Both the position numbers and the translations under genes were made by a program. From Brevundimonas abyssalis TAR-001 (GTDB lineage Bacteria; Pseudomonadota; Alphaproteobacteria; Caulobacterales; Caulobacteraceae), in assembly GCF_000466985.1 (NCBI RefSeq), contig NZ_BATC01000010.1, positions 1 to 64,000 of the forward strand: a stretch of 64,000 nucleotides of DNA. Reading direction: 5' to 3'. The notes below the pieces were generated by a model, which ran no database searches, was not told where the DNA came from, and worked only from the letters and a program-made list of their open reading frames with translations. Positions within the stretch are counted from its first letter, which is position 1, and each line of letters starts with the position of its first letter. This document shows, one piece after another, positions 56,061-64,000 of the stretch.

Positions 56061-56437
56061 ATGATCGGTGTGATGGCGGCGCTGGCGGTGATGGGGGCTC
56101 AACCGGCGCCGATGGGCGGCGCATGTGTGCAGTCGCTGTGGCATCGCTATGGCGAGCGGCGGGTGGCGGAGCTGTGCGCGGGGGTGAACAGCAACCTCTG
56201 CTACGGGACCGCGGCGCAGTACATGACCTTCGAACGCGCCGCCGACGTTTGCCGCCATGTTCAGGGGGAGGCGTGTTTCCGCGCCGCCGCGACATACTAC
56301 ACCCTGCAGCGGTCGGCGGATCTGTGCCGCCATGTGCATGAGCCTGCTTCGTGGCGGCCCATCGCTACCAGACGCTGGACGGCGCGGCGCAGCGGTGCCG
56401 GGTGGCCGCGCCGGGGAGAGGCGCGGGGAACCCCTGA
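56061..56437 (+). CDS. Small secreted protein with three Cys-containing repeats (apparent frameshift near 56347)
   Basis: A signal-like start (MIGVMAALAVMGAQPAPMGG) precedes three tandem units of about 26 residues: CYGTAAQYMTFERAADVCR, CFRAAATYYTLQRSADLCR and, after correcting GAGCCTGC to GAGGCCTGC, CFVAAHRYQTLDGAAQRCR. Each unit begins and ends with Cys at the same spacing. Without the correction the third repeat is lost into a basic frame that ends at 56453. The repeat periodicity strongly supports the corrected frame. Function unknown; probably periplasmic and disulfide-stabilised. Confidence 0.65.
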
Positions 56438-56480
56438 CCGGGCGAGGGATTGAAACAGGATCGCGGACCAGGCGGGGGCC

Positions 56481-57247
56481 ATGACGATTCTGAGCTTTCA
56501 ACCTTACTGCGGCGCGGCGCCGGACCCGGGCGCCGTGTGGGCGGCGTGGAACCTGGACCCTGTGCTGATCACGGCGCTGGTCGCCGTGGCGGTGGTTTAC
56601 GGCATGACGTGGGGACGGGGCGCGTCGACCCGTGAGCGGGTGGTGTTCGGGGCCGGGTGGAGCCTGTTCTTCATCGCCTCGTGTCGCCCCTGTGCGCCCT
56701 GACCTCGGCCCTGTTCGCGGCCCGGGTGGGGCACCATGTGGCGGTGCTGACCCTGGGGGCAGGGCTGCTGGTGCTGGCGGCGCCGCGCGGACGGCTTGAG
56801 CGGCTGTTCAGCGGGCGGATGCTGTTGTGGAGCGCCACGGCGGTGCAGGCGATCCTGCTGTGGTTCTGGCATGCGCCGGGGGCCTATGCATGGTCGCTGA
56901 CCGGCGACGTGCAGTACTGGATCATGCAGGCGGGCCTGATCGGGGCGGCGCTGATGTTCTGGCGCGGGGTGCGGCTGGCGCCCATCCAGCACGCCCTGCT
57001 GGCCCTGATCGCCACCATGGTGCAGATGGGGGCGCTGGGGGCGCTGATCACCTTCGCCGGCGAGCCCCTGTATGCGCCCCACTTCGCCACCACCCTGGCC
57101 TGGGGCCTGACGCCGCTGGAGGACCAGCAGGCGGGCGGTTTGATCATGTGGGCCCCGGCGGCGGGCGCCTATCTGGCGGCGGCGCTGATCCTGCTGATGC
57201 GGCGGGTCGGCTTCGGCGAGGCCGATGCGGGCGAGCGGGCCTTATGA
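56481..57247 (+). CDS. CtaG-like cytochrome oxidase assembly factor (apparent frameshift near 56680)
   Basis: A membrane protein with about seven helices, of the caa3-type CtaG family. The first frame starts MTILSFQPYCGAAPDPGAVW; the second carries SALFAARVGHHVAVLTLGAG, ILLWFWHAPGAY and HALLALIATMVQMGALGA. GCCTCGTG must read GCCCTCGTG near 56680 to join them (FFIALVSPLCALT), giving about 255 residues. The conserved His residues (GHHV, WHAP) suit copper or haem handling. It opens the caa3 oxidase cluster and overlaps the b561 gene by four bases. Confidence 0.82.
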
Positions 57248-57942
57248 TCACGCGGCTGAGGGCCTGGGCCGACACCCACACCTCGGAGGGCCGCTGGTCG
57301 CCGGTGGCCATCACCTTTCACTGGACCATGGCGGCGCTGGTGCTGTTCCAGCTGGTGTGGGGATGGTGGACCTCGGGTATTCCGGTGGGCGGCGACAAGG
57401 TGGCGGCCTATCAGCTGCACGCCGATGTGGGCCTGCTGATCCTGCTGCTGGCGGTGCTGCGGGCGATCTGGCGGCTGATGATCCCGGGTCCGGTCAATGA
57501 CGCGGATGATCCGGGCTGGGAGAGCACGGTGTCCCGGATCACGCACTTCCTGTTCTACATCTTCATCGTGGGACTGCCGCTGTCGGGCTGGCTGATGCTG
57601 TCGGCCACGGCGCCGGAGATGCAGCTGATGCTGGGCGGGGTCATCCCCGCGCCGCGCCTGCCGGTGGGGACCCTGTCGCAGGAGGGGCTGTGGCAGGTGC
57701 AGTGGGCGGCCGAGCGCATCCACTTCTTCATGATCTGGGGGATCACCTTCCTGATCATGGGCCACGTGGCGGCGGTGCTGAAGCACTATGTGTTCGACAA
57801 GGACAATGTGTTGCCGGGCATGCTGCCGCTGGTCGATGAGCTGGAGGGCGAGCCCATCGAGATCATTCCGGAGTCGGATGAGGAAGAGATGCCGCGTACG
57901 CGGAAACCGCAGCGATCTGATCGTCGGAAAGCGGACGACTGA
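57244..57942 (+). CDS. Cytochrome b561-type membrane protein
   Basis: 232 residues with four helices. The His ligands lie in ITFHWTMAALVL, YQLHADVGLLIL, ERIHFFMIWG and MGHVAAVLKHYV, the b561 haem set. A cytosolic acidic/basic tail follows (ELEGEPIEII, then DEEEMPRTRKPQRS). The ATG overlaps the CtaG stop (ATGA). It probably moves electrons from quinol in the branch that feeds the oxidase. Its last 80 bp overlap the convergent dihaem cytochrome gene. Confidence 0.88.
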   Translation: MITRLRAWADTHTSEGRWSPVAITFHWTMAALVLFQLVWGWWTSGIPVGGDKVAAYQLHADVGLLILLLAVLRAIWRLMIPGPVNDADDPGWESTVSRITHFLFYIFIVGLPLSGWLMLSATAPEMQLMLGGVIPAPRLPVGTLSQEGLWQVQWAAERIHFFMIWGITFLIMGHVAAVLKHYVFDKDNVLPGMLPLVDELEGEPIEIIPESDEEEMPRTRKPQRSDRRKADD

Positions 57943-58534
57943 CGGCGCCCATGACGTCGCGGGGGTCGTTGTGGCGCTTCGCGGACCGCCACAGCTCCAG
58001 CTGGGCCGCCAGATAGGCGGGCGACTGGCCGGTCAGGGGCGGATTGCCCGCGCCCAGACCCTGGCCGTCGACGCCGTGGCAGGTGGCGCAGGCGGCCACA
58101 TTCCGGTCCGGCAGACCCTGATGATAGAGGGCGCGGCCCTCGGCGATGCGGGCGGGCTCCGGCGAGACGGCCGGGGCGGCGGCGCGCGGCGCCATCTCGG
58201 CATAGTAGCGGGCGACCCGGGCGCGGTCGGCGTCGGACAGGCGTCGGGCGATGGGCGACATCTGGTCGTGGGGCCGCAGGTCCGAACCGTAGTCGTTGAG
58301 CTGCTTGAGCATGTAGCCCTCGTCCAGCCCGGCGATGCGCGGCGTTTCGGCGCCGTCGCCCTGACCGTCCATGCCGTGGCAGGTGAAACAGGCGGCCTGG
58401 GCCCCCGCGTCGCCGCCGGACAAGGCGATGATCTCGCCGGTGGTCACGAAGGGGTCCTCATACTCATCCACGCCGGGTGCGCAGGCGGCCAGGCTCGTTG
58501 CGGCGAGTAGGGCGGATAGGGCGCGGTACGGCAT
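57863..58534 (-). CDS. Dihaem cytochrome c (c4-like) lipoprotein
   Basis: 223 residues. The signal has the lipobox ATSLAAC. Two class-I haem sites are present, CFTCH (about residue 48) and CATCH (about 143), each followed by GxxGxG and a distal Met (QMSPIARRLSD; MGAVSRPLSD). Cytochromes of this sort donate electrons to oxidases. It is transcribed against the cluster and overlaps the end of the b561 gene by 80 bp. The start is ATG 58534; the long open frame upstream is antisense to the next genes. Confidence 0.9.
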   Translation of the reverse strand: MPYRALSALLAATSLAACAPGVDEYEDPFVTTGEIIALSGGDAGAQAACFTCHGMDGQGDGAETPRIAGLDEGYMLKQLNDYGSDLRPHDQMSPIARRLSDADRARVARYYAEMAPRAAAPAVSPEPARIAEGRALYHQGLPDRNVAACATCHGVDGQGLGAGNPPLTGQSPAYLAAQLELWRSAKRHNDPRDVMGAVSRPLSDDQIAAVSAYAASLPHPTPE

Positions 58535-58615
58535 CGCTTGGCCAACGCCGGGTGGGGGCGGGGGTTCCGGTCCTGATGAGACGGAACCCATGCGGCCAAG
58601 CTGGGTTAGGTCTGG

Positions 58616-58987
58616 ATGAACGGAACGGGGGCGACGGGCATGGTCTTGATGGCGCTGGCGCTGGCGGCGTGTTCGGGCGCGGGCGAGACCCGGACGCGGG
58701 CCGTGCCGTCGGGCGATCCCGAGCGGGGGCTTCGGATCATGAACGAGGTCGGCTGCGGATCGTGTCACGCCATTCCGGGGATCGACTGGCCGCAGGGTCG
58801 GGTGGGTCCGCCGCTGTCGGGGATGGGCGGCCGGGCGCTGATCGGATCGGGCCTGCCGAACCGACCCGAGACCCTGATCCCCTATCTGATGAACGCGCCC
58901 GTCGCGGACCCCGGGTCGGCCATGCCGCCCATGCCAATCAGCGAGGAGGAGGCCCGTGACATCGCCGCCTATCTCTATGAGCACTGA
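58616..58987 (+). CDS. Monohaem cytochrome c lipoprotein
   Basis: 123 residues. The signal has the lipobox ALAAC. The haem site is CGSCH at about residue 47, with a distal Met in SAMPPMPISEEEARDI. It precedes and overlaps the subunit II start, so it is likely a dedicated electron donor for the caa3-type oxidase. It is divergent from the dihaem cytochrome gene across 81 bp. Confidence 0.88.
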   Translation: MNGTGATGMVLMALALAACSGAGETRTRAVPSGDPERGLRIMNEVGCGSCHAIPGIDWPQGRVGPPLSGMGGRALIGSGLPNRPETLIPYLMNAPVADPGSAMPPMPISEEEARDIAAYLYEH

Positions 58988-59939
58988 GGCCTTCGCGGGA
59001 TGGCCGCCGCCGGCCCTGACCTCGGCGGGGCCGTTCGCCGCGCCGCTGGTGACCCTGTCGTGGGGCGTGTTCGCCATGGCGGCGGTGGTGCTGCTGATCG
59101 TGATCGCGGCGCTGGTGCTGGCCCTGTTCGGGCGTGAGGACCTGAAGGCGAAGATTGGTAATCAACGGTTGATCTGGTACGCCGGGCTGGCCTTTCCGGT
59201 GGTGGTTCTGAGCGCCTTGCTGATCTGGGGCCTGTCCCTGACCTCGGCCCTGACCGGAGAGCCCGAGCCGGGCGAGATGCGGGTGCGCGTCACCGGCGAG
59301 ATGTGGTGGTGGCGTGTGGCCTATCTTAACCCCGAGGGCGGGGAGGCGGGCGCGGTCCAGTCGGCCAACGAGGTGCGCATCCCGGTGGGCGAGCCGGTGA
59401 CCTTCGAACTGGAGTCCGCCGACGTGATCCACAGCTTCTGGGTCCCCCGTCTGGGCCCCAAGCTGGACATGATCCCGGGTCGGACGAATATCCTTAGACT
59501 TCAAGCCGATGAAGCTGGAACTTACGGCGGACAATGCGCTGAATATTGCGGCGGGCCGCATGCCCTGATGGGGCTGGTGGTGGTGGCCATGCCGCGCGAC
59601 GAGTTCGACGCCTGGATGGCGGAGCAGGGCGAGGCGGCGGCGGCGCCGACCGATGCGCTGGCGGCTCAGGGACTGGAGGTGTTCCAGGACAACGGCTGCG
59701 GCGCCTGTCACGTGGTGCGCGGGGCGCCGGGCGCCTCGGGACTGGCGGGGCCGGACCTGACCCATGTGGGCAGCCGGCGGACCATCGGGGCCGGAATCCT
59801 GCCCAATAATCGCGGCACGCTGGCGGGGTGGATCGCGGACAGCCAGGGCATCAAGCCGGGCAACCGCATGCCGTCCTACACCACCCTGTCGGGCGACGAG
59901 CTGCAGGCGGTGGCGGCCTATCTGGACGGGCTGGAATGA
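58977..59939 (+). CDS. coxB: Cytochrome c oxidase subunit II with C-terminal cytochrome c domain
   Basis: 320 residues from ATG 58977 (GTG 58956 is an upstream option). Two membrane helices (about 25-50 and 65-90), the CuA domain with ligands in ADVIHSFWVP and CAEYCGGPHALM, then a fused cytochrome c (CGACH, Met in RMPSYTTLS). The cytochrome fusion defines the caa3 type. It overlaps the catalytic subunit start by four bases. The 67 bp over the CuA motif show unusual AT-rich codon choice. Confidence 0.95.
   Translation: MSTEAFAGWPPPALTSAGPFAAPLVTLSWGVFAMAAVVLLIVIAALVLALFGREDLKAKIGNQRLIWYAGLAFPVVVLSALLIWGLSLTSALTGEPEPGEMRVRVTGEMWWWRVAYLNPEGGEAGAVQSANEVRIPVGEPVTFELESADVIHSFWVPRLGPKLDMIPGRTNILRLQADEAGTYGGQCAEYCGGPHALMGLVVVAMPRDEFDAWMAEQGEAAAAPTDALAAQGLEVFQDNGCGACHVVRGAPGASGLAGPDLTHVGSRRTIGAGILPNNRGTLAGWIADSQGIKPGNRMPSYTTLSGDELQAVAAYLDGLE
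59485..59551 (+). other. AT-rich recoded patch within coxB
   Basis: Codons ATC CTT AGA CTT CAA, then GAA GCT GGA ACT, then GGA CAA and GCT GAA TAT replace the usual GC-ending ones across the stretch that leads into the CuA ligands; the protein sequence stays canonical. Confidence 0.6.
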
Positions 59940-62479
59940 AGTCCGAGACCGGGTTCGACCACAAGCTTTATGAGCGCTTCCCCACCGAGGGCGAGCGGCC
60001 GGAAGGCGAGCTGGAGGCGCTGGAGAAGGTCTGGTGCGGGCCGAAAGGCTGGGGCTGGTTCACGGCGATCAACAACAACTATGTGGGCATCCTGTTCATC
60101 GGGGCGGCCTTCCTGTTCTTCACCCTGGCGGGAATCCTGGCGCTGGTGATGCGCACCCAGCTGGCCGTGCCCGACGCCGGGTTCGTGGGCGTGGACACCT
60201 ACAACCAGCTGTTCACCATGCACGGGACCATCATGATGTTCCTGTTCGCGGTGCCCATGGTGGAGGCGCTGGCGGTGCTGCTGCTGCCGCAGGTGCTGGG
60301 GGCGCGGGACCTGCCGTTCCCGAGGCTGGGGGCCTACGCCCTGTGGGCCTATCTGGTGGGCGGGCTGATCTTCTTCTGCTCGATCTTCTTCAGCCTGGCG
60401 CCGGACGGGGGGTGGTTCATGTATCCGCCCCTGACCAGCAAGACCTATTCGCCCGGCATCAACGCCGACTTCTGGCTGCTGGGCATCGGCTTCATTGAGA
60501 TCTCGGCCATCGCGGGGGCCATCGAGATCATCGTCGGGGTGATGCGCACCCGGGCCCCGGGGATGACGCTGGCGAAGATGCCGATCTTCGCCTGGGCCAT
60601 GCTGATCTTTGCGGTGATGATCATCATCGCCTTCCCGTCGGTGATCCTGGCCACCACCCTGATGGAGCTGGAGCGGCTGTTCGACTGGCCGTTCTTCGAC
60701 GCGGCGCGGGGCGGCGACCCCCTGCTGTGGCAGCACCTGTTCTGGTTCTTCGGCCACCCGGAGGTCTACATCATCTTCCTGCCCGCGGCGGGGGCCATGT
60801 CGACCATGATCCCGGTCATCGCGCGGCACCGGCTGGTGGGGCATCCGCTGGTGGTGATGGCCATGCTGGCCACCGGCTTCATCAGCTTCGGGGTGTGGTC
60901 GCACCACATGTTCACCACCGGCATGCCGACCATGTCCGTGGGCTTCTTCTCGGCCGCGTCCATGGCGGTGAGTCTGCCGGCGGGGGTGCAGGTGTTCGCC
61001 TGGATCGCCACCATGGCGGCGGGCAAGATGCGCTTCAACGTGCCCGGCCTGTTCATCCTGGGGGGGCTGCTGATCTTCGTGATGGGCGGGCTGACCGGGG
61101 TGATGGTGGCCATGGCGCCCTTCGACTGGGTGGTGCACGACACCTACTTCATCGTGGCGCACCTGCACTATGTGCTGATCGGCGGGATGGTGTTCCCGGT
61201 GTTCGCGGCCATCTATTACTGGACGCCGTTCGCGGGAAGGCGGCGCCTGTCGGAGCGGACGGGGAAGATCGCCTTCTGGCTGATGTTCACCGGCATGCAT
61301 GTGACCTTCCTGCCCATGCACCTGACCGGGCTGATGGGCATGCCGCGACGGGTGTTCACCTATCTGCCGGACCGGGGACTGGATCTGGTCAATCTGATCT
61401 CCACCGTGGGCGCGTTCCTGTTCGCCCTGGGCGTGCTGGCGGTGATCATCGATCTGGTGCGGAATTTCCGCCCGGCAACCGAGGGCAATGCGGGCAATGT
61501 GTTCGATTCCCCCGGACTGGAGTGGCTGCCCAGCGGGCTGTACTCGACCCGCTCGATCCCGGTGGTGAAGAGTCTGTATCCGCTGTGGGACAATCCCGAG
61601 CTGATGCGTGAGGTCAAGGAGGGGCGCTATTTCCTGCCCGGCACAGCGACCGGCGAGCGCGAGACCCTGATCACCAGCCCCCTGAACGCCGAGCCGCAAT
61701 ATGTGGCGCGCATGCCCACGCCGTCGCCCTGGCACTTCTGGGGGGCGATCTTCACGGCGGTGTTCTTCATGCTGCTGGTGCCCAGCGCCTATGGCCCCGC
61801 GGCCGTGGCGGGGGTGATCGCGGTGGTCTGCCTGATGGGCTGGGCCTGGAAGCTGGACGAGCCCATGAGCGCGGAGACCGTGGACGTGGGGGCGGGCATC
61901 CGCCTGCCGACCTATGGGGTGGGATCCACCAGTCACGGCTGGTGGGCCATGACCATCCTGCTGTTCGTGGCCGGGGTGGTCGCGGCCATGAGCATGTTCT
62001 CGTACGTGTTCCTGTGGAGCCGCAGGCCGGACACGTGGATCGACCCGCCGGCGATGTGGAGCCTGATCGTGGTGGTGGGCGGATATGTCCTGTCCATCGC
62101 CCTGATGCTGGGCGCGCGCAAGGTGGTGCGGCTGGACCGGCCCCGGATGGCCATGATCGCCACGGGCATGGTGGTGCTGGCCTGGGCGGCGATGGCGGCG
62201 GCGTGGCGGATCGACTGGGTCACCTGGAGCGGGGCGGGGCTGGACCCCACCCGCAGCGGGCAGGGGGCGACGGTGTTCAGCTTCATCGGCTGGCAGGGCT
62301 TCTATGTGATCGTGTGCGCCCTGATGACGCTGTATGTGGTCATGCGCTGGCTGCGCGGGCGGGTCAGCCCGGCGCGGCCGACCAGCTATGATGTGATCAC
62401 CCTGTTCTTCGTGTTCGTGGCCGCACAGGCGGGGCTGGCGGCGCTGCTGACGCGGCTGTTCCCGGGCGTGGTTCTGTGA
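59936..62479 (+). CDS. ctaD: Cytochrome c oxidase fused subunits I and III
   Basis: 847 residues. Subunit I (about 1-560) has the haem ligands FTMHGTIMMF and VAHLHYVL, the CuB/Tyr motif FFGHPEVYIIFLP and WSHHMFTTG, and K-channel residues. The remaining about 280 residues hold the extra helices of a subunit III-like part. A I-III fusion with the caa3 subunit II is typical of bacterial caa3 oxidases. ATG 59936 overlaps the coxB stop. No separate coxC is present. Confidence 0.93.
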   Translation: MKSETGFDHKLYERFPTEGERPEGELEALEKVWCGPKGWGWFTAINNNYVGILFIGAAFLFFTLAGILALVMRTQLAVPDAGFVGVDTYNQLFTMHGTIMMFLFAVPMVEALAVLLLPQVLGARDLPFPRLGAYALWAYLVGGLIFFCSIFFSLAPDGGWFMYPPLTSKTYSPGINADFWLLGIGFIEISAIAGAIEIIVGVMRTRAPGMTLAKMPIFAWAMLIFAVMIIIAFPSVILATTLMELERLFDWPFFDAARGGDPLLWQHLFWFFGHPEVYIIFLPAAGAMSTMIPVIARHRLVGHPLVVMAMLATGFISFGVWSHHMFTTGMPTMSVGFFSAASMAVSLPAGVQVFAWIATMAAGKMRFNVPGLFILGGLLIFVMGGLTGVMVAMAPFDWVVHDTYFIVAHLHYVLIGGMVFPVFAAIYYWTPFAGRRRLSERTGKIAFWLMFTGMHVTFLPMHLTGLMGMPRRVFTYLPDRGLDLVNLISTVGAFLFALGVLAVIIDLVRNFRPATEGNAGNVFDSPGLEWLPSGLYSTRSIPVVKSLYPLWDNPELMREVKEGRYFLPGTATGERETLITSPLNAEPQYVARMPTPSPWHFWGAIFTAVFFMLLVPSAYGPAAVAGVIAVVCLMGWAWKLDEPMSAETVDVGAGIRLPTYGVGSTSHGWWAMTILLFVAGVVAAMSMFSYVFLWSRRPDTWIDPPAMWSLIVVVGGYVLSIALMLGARKVVRLDRPRMAMIATGMVVLAWAAMAAAWRIDWVTWSGAGLDPTRSGQGATVFSFIGWQGFYVIVCALMTLYVVMRWLRGRVSPARPTSYDVITLFFVFVAAQAGLAALLTRLFPGVVL

Positions 62480-62778
62480 AGCGCTGGGGCTACATCCTGG
62501 GCGGGCTGATCGTGTGGACGGTCCATTTCCTGGGCGTCTATGTGATCGCCAGCATTGCTGACGTGGTCGCCGACGACGGGCACCCGCTGTCGCGCGCGGC
62601 GGTGGGCGTGTTCACCTTGGCGTGCCTGATCGTGGCGGGAGGGCTGACGGTGGTGGCCGCCCGGCGCTGGCGGCGCGGCGGCGGCGAGATGGGCTTCGAG
62701 AACGCCATCGCCGCCACGGGCGGGGCGATCTCGGCGATCTCGATCCTGTGGCAGGGGCTGCCGGCGGTGGTGGGGTAG
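62476..62778 (+). CDS. Small membrane protein of the caa3 cluster
   Basis: 100 residues from GTG 62476 in a GTGA overlap with the ctaD stop. Three hydrophobic stretches: LGGLIVWTVHFLGVYVIASI, FTLACLIVAGGLTVVAA and GGAISAISILWQGLPAVV. The WTVHFLGVYV segment is often seen in small proteins next to caa3 oxidases. It may be a subunit IV-like or assembly protein. Confidence 0.75.
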   Translation: MKRWGYILGGLIVWTVHFLGVYVIASIADVVADDGHPLSRAAVGVFTLACLIVAGGLTVVAARRWRRGGGEMGFENAIAATGGAISAISILWQGLPAVVG

Positions 62779-62788
62779 TCCAATCGCC

Positions 62789-62916
62789 CGCTCACCCCAG
62801 CGAAGGCTGGGGTCCAGATGCCGCTCTCGGTCGGGAGCGGGTCGGGGAAAACGGCGGGTGTGACCCTTTAGATATCCGACCTGTGATCTGGACCCCAGCC
62901 TTCGCTGGGGTGAGCG
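62789..62916. repeat. 31-bp perfect inverted repeat (REP-like pair)
   Basis: 62789-62819 and 62886-62916 are perfect reverse complements over 31 bp, separated by 66 bp. Each arm alone folds as CCCCAGC-GAAG-GCTGGGG. Located between the oxidase cluster and the SDR gene; probably a transcription end or a REP/BIME-like element. No gene in 62779-62978. Confidence 0.85.
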
Positions 62917-62978
62917 GTGGGGGGAACAACCCGCGCTCCCAATCGATTGTCCCGTGACCCAATCAGAAGGAGCCGGAC

Positions 62979-63974
62979 ATGGATCGTACGGAGCAATTCG
63001 AGCGCGAGGGCGACAAGGCCGCGGCGCAGGGGCGCGACATCCAGGCGCCGATCGATGCGACGGAGGCGAAGGACTCCGGGAGCAGCAAAGACGACAAGGC
63101 GATGCAGGCGGGCGCTCGGGAATACCCCGCGCCGCCGTTCCCCAAGCAGCATCAGAAGAAGCCGGGCGAGGAATACCGGCTGGACCCGGCGCCCATGTAT
63201 GACGCGCCGTTCTGGAAGGGTTCGGGCAAGCTGGAGGGCTTCGCGGCCCTGATCACCGGCGCCGACAGCGGCATCGGCCGGGCGGTGGCGGTGCTGTTCG
63301 CGCGCGAGGGCGCGGACATTGTCATCTGCCATCTGGACGAGGACCGCGACGCCGAGGAGACCAAGAAGGCCGTGGAGGCCGAGGGCCGGCGCGCGATCAT
63401 TCTGGCCGGGGACGTGGCCGACCCAGCCTTTGCGAAGATGGCGGTGGCCGAGACGCTGAAGGCGTTCGGGCGGCTGGACGTGCTGGTCAACAATGCGGCG
63501 TTCCAGCAGCACGTGCCGGACTTCGCCGACATCACGGTTGAGCAGTTCGACCGGACCATGAAGACCAATCTGTACGGCTATTTCCACATGGCCCAGGCGG
63601 CGGTTCCGCACATGAAGCCGGGCGGGGCCATCGTCATGACCGGCTCGGTCACCGGCATCATGGGCAATGAGATGCTGCTGGACTATTCGCTGACCAAGGG
63701 CGGCATCCACGCCTTCGCCCGGTCGCTGGGCGCCCATCTGGCGCCCAAGGGCATCCGCGTGAACGTGGTGGCGCCGGGGCCGGTGTGGACGCCCCTGAAC
63801 CCGGCCGACCGGGACGCGGAGGGCGTCAGCGAGTTCGGATCGGGCACCGTCATGGGCCGCCCGGCCCAGCCGGAAGAGATCGCCCCGGCCTATGTGTTTC
63901 TGGCCTCGCCCCAGTGCTCCAGCTACATCACCGGCGAGGTGCTGCCGATCATCGGGGGGTATGGCGGGGGCTGA
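62979..63974 (+). CDS. SDR-family oxidoreductase (YghA-like)
   Basis: 331 residues. A disordered hydrophilic N-terminus (about 1-75, ending DAPFWKGSGKLEG) precedes the Rossmann fold with TGADSGIGRAVA, NNAAFQQH and the catalytic YSLTKGG with the Ser in TGSVTG. Extended SDRs with this N-terminal part include E. coli YghA, linked to general stress. AAGGAG precedes the ATG. The last 26 bases of the window after it hold nothing recognisable. Confidence 0.92.
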   Translation: MDRTEQFEREGDKAAAQGRDIQAPIDATEAKDSGSSKDDKAMQAGAREYPAPPFPKQHQKKPGEEYRLDPAPMYDAPFWKGSGKLEGFAALITGADSGIGRAVAVLFAREGADIVICHLDEDRDAEETKKAVEAEGRRAIILAGDVADPAFAKMAVAETLKAFGRLDVLVNNAAFQQHVPDFADITVEQFDRTMKTNLYGYFHMAQAAVPHMKPGGAIVMTGSVTGIMGNEMLLDYSLTKGGIHAFARSLGAHLAPKGIRVNVVAPGPVWTPLNPADRDAEGVSEFGSGTVMGRPAQPEEIAPAYVFLASPQCSSYITGEVLPIIGGYGGG

Positions 63975-64000
63975 GGATTTCATCCTCCCTCAAACACCGG

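Noticed and set aside
58535-59077. N-terminal extension of the dihaem cytochrome
   Set aside because: The open frame runs antisense through the monohaem cytochrome and coxB; the signal peptide with lipobox begins at ATG 58534.

Overview
The window looks like chromosome of a high-GC alphaproteobacterium of the order Caulobacterales, most likely Brevundimonas or a close relative. This is an inference from gene content: the phosphate locus runs phoR-pstC-pstA-pstB-phoU-phoB without pstS, as in Caulobacter, and codon use is strongly GC-biased. No rRNA, tRNA or CRISPR array was seen.

Layout. 0-4 kb: glyoxylate shunt (regulator, aceA, a small ORF, aceB). 4-7.2 kb: two small ORFs and an MHYT-type hybrid histidine kinase. 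7.3-13.9 kb: the phosphate signalling and uptake operon behind a good Pho box. 13.9-16.3 kb: a VOC protein, a glutaredoxin-MauE fusion with a divergent MerR regulator and a textbook MerR-type promoter, and a secreted protein. 16.3-20.7 kb: a cyanide-insensitive-type bd oxidase (cydAB plus a DUF2474-like micro-ORF) and a sensor kinase. 20.8-23.5 kb: thiE, bfd, bfr and small genes, with candidate iron boxes.

23,735-36,581 is the most notable object. It is a complete 12.8-kb transposon with 24-bp terminal inverted repeats (one mismatch) and a perfect 8-bp target duplication (CCATGCGC). It encodes an IS1595/ISXO2-type transposase fused to a C-terminal GIY-YIG-like nuclease domain, a DUF6471 protein, and two similarly built small proteins placed just inside the two ends and read inward. 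The cargo is a cobalt/zinc/nickel-type resistance set: a His-rich protein, an RND tripartite pump, HupE, an anchor protein and an NreB-like exporter with a His-rich tail. It landed in a palindrome inside an intergenic repeat.

36.8-48 kb is rich in defence-type genes around two housekeeping genes (uvrB and an extensin-family lipoprotein). They are a truncated DpnI-like nuclease, a low-GC Ser/Thr kinase-TPR pair, and a tight operon of a type IIG restriction-modification enzyme, an unknown protein and an Mrr-type nuclease. 48-55 kb holds a PadR/HAAS module, a small cluster (ketoacyl synthase III, haem-oxygenase-like enzyme, unknown), a hybrid kinase and a VIT1-type transporter. 55.6-62.8 kb encodes a caa3-type terminal oxidase (CtaG-like factor, cytochrome b561, two cytochromes c, subunit II, fused subunits I+III). 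An SDR dehydrogenase ends the window.

Two cross-cutting observations matter for any user. At least nine otherwise intact genes (including aceB, phoB and the restriction-modification gene) carry what looks like loss of a single G or C in a short G/C run, which points to residual long-read consensus errors rather than gene decay. Separately, uvrB, coxB and the extensin gene contain short AT-rich patches with alien codon use exactly over their most conserved protein segments.
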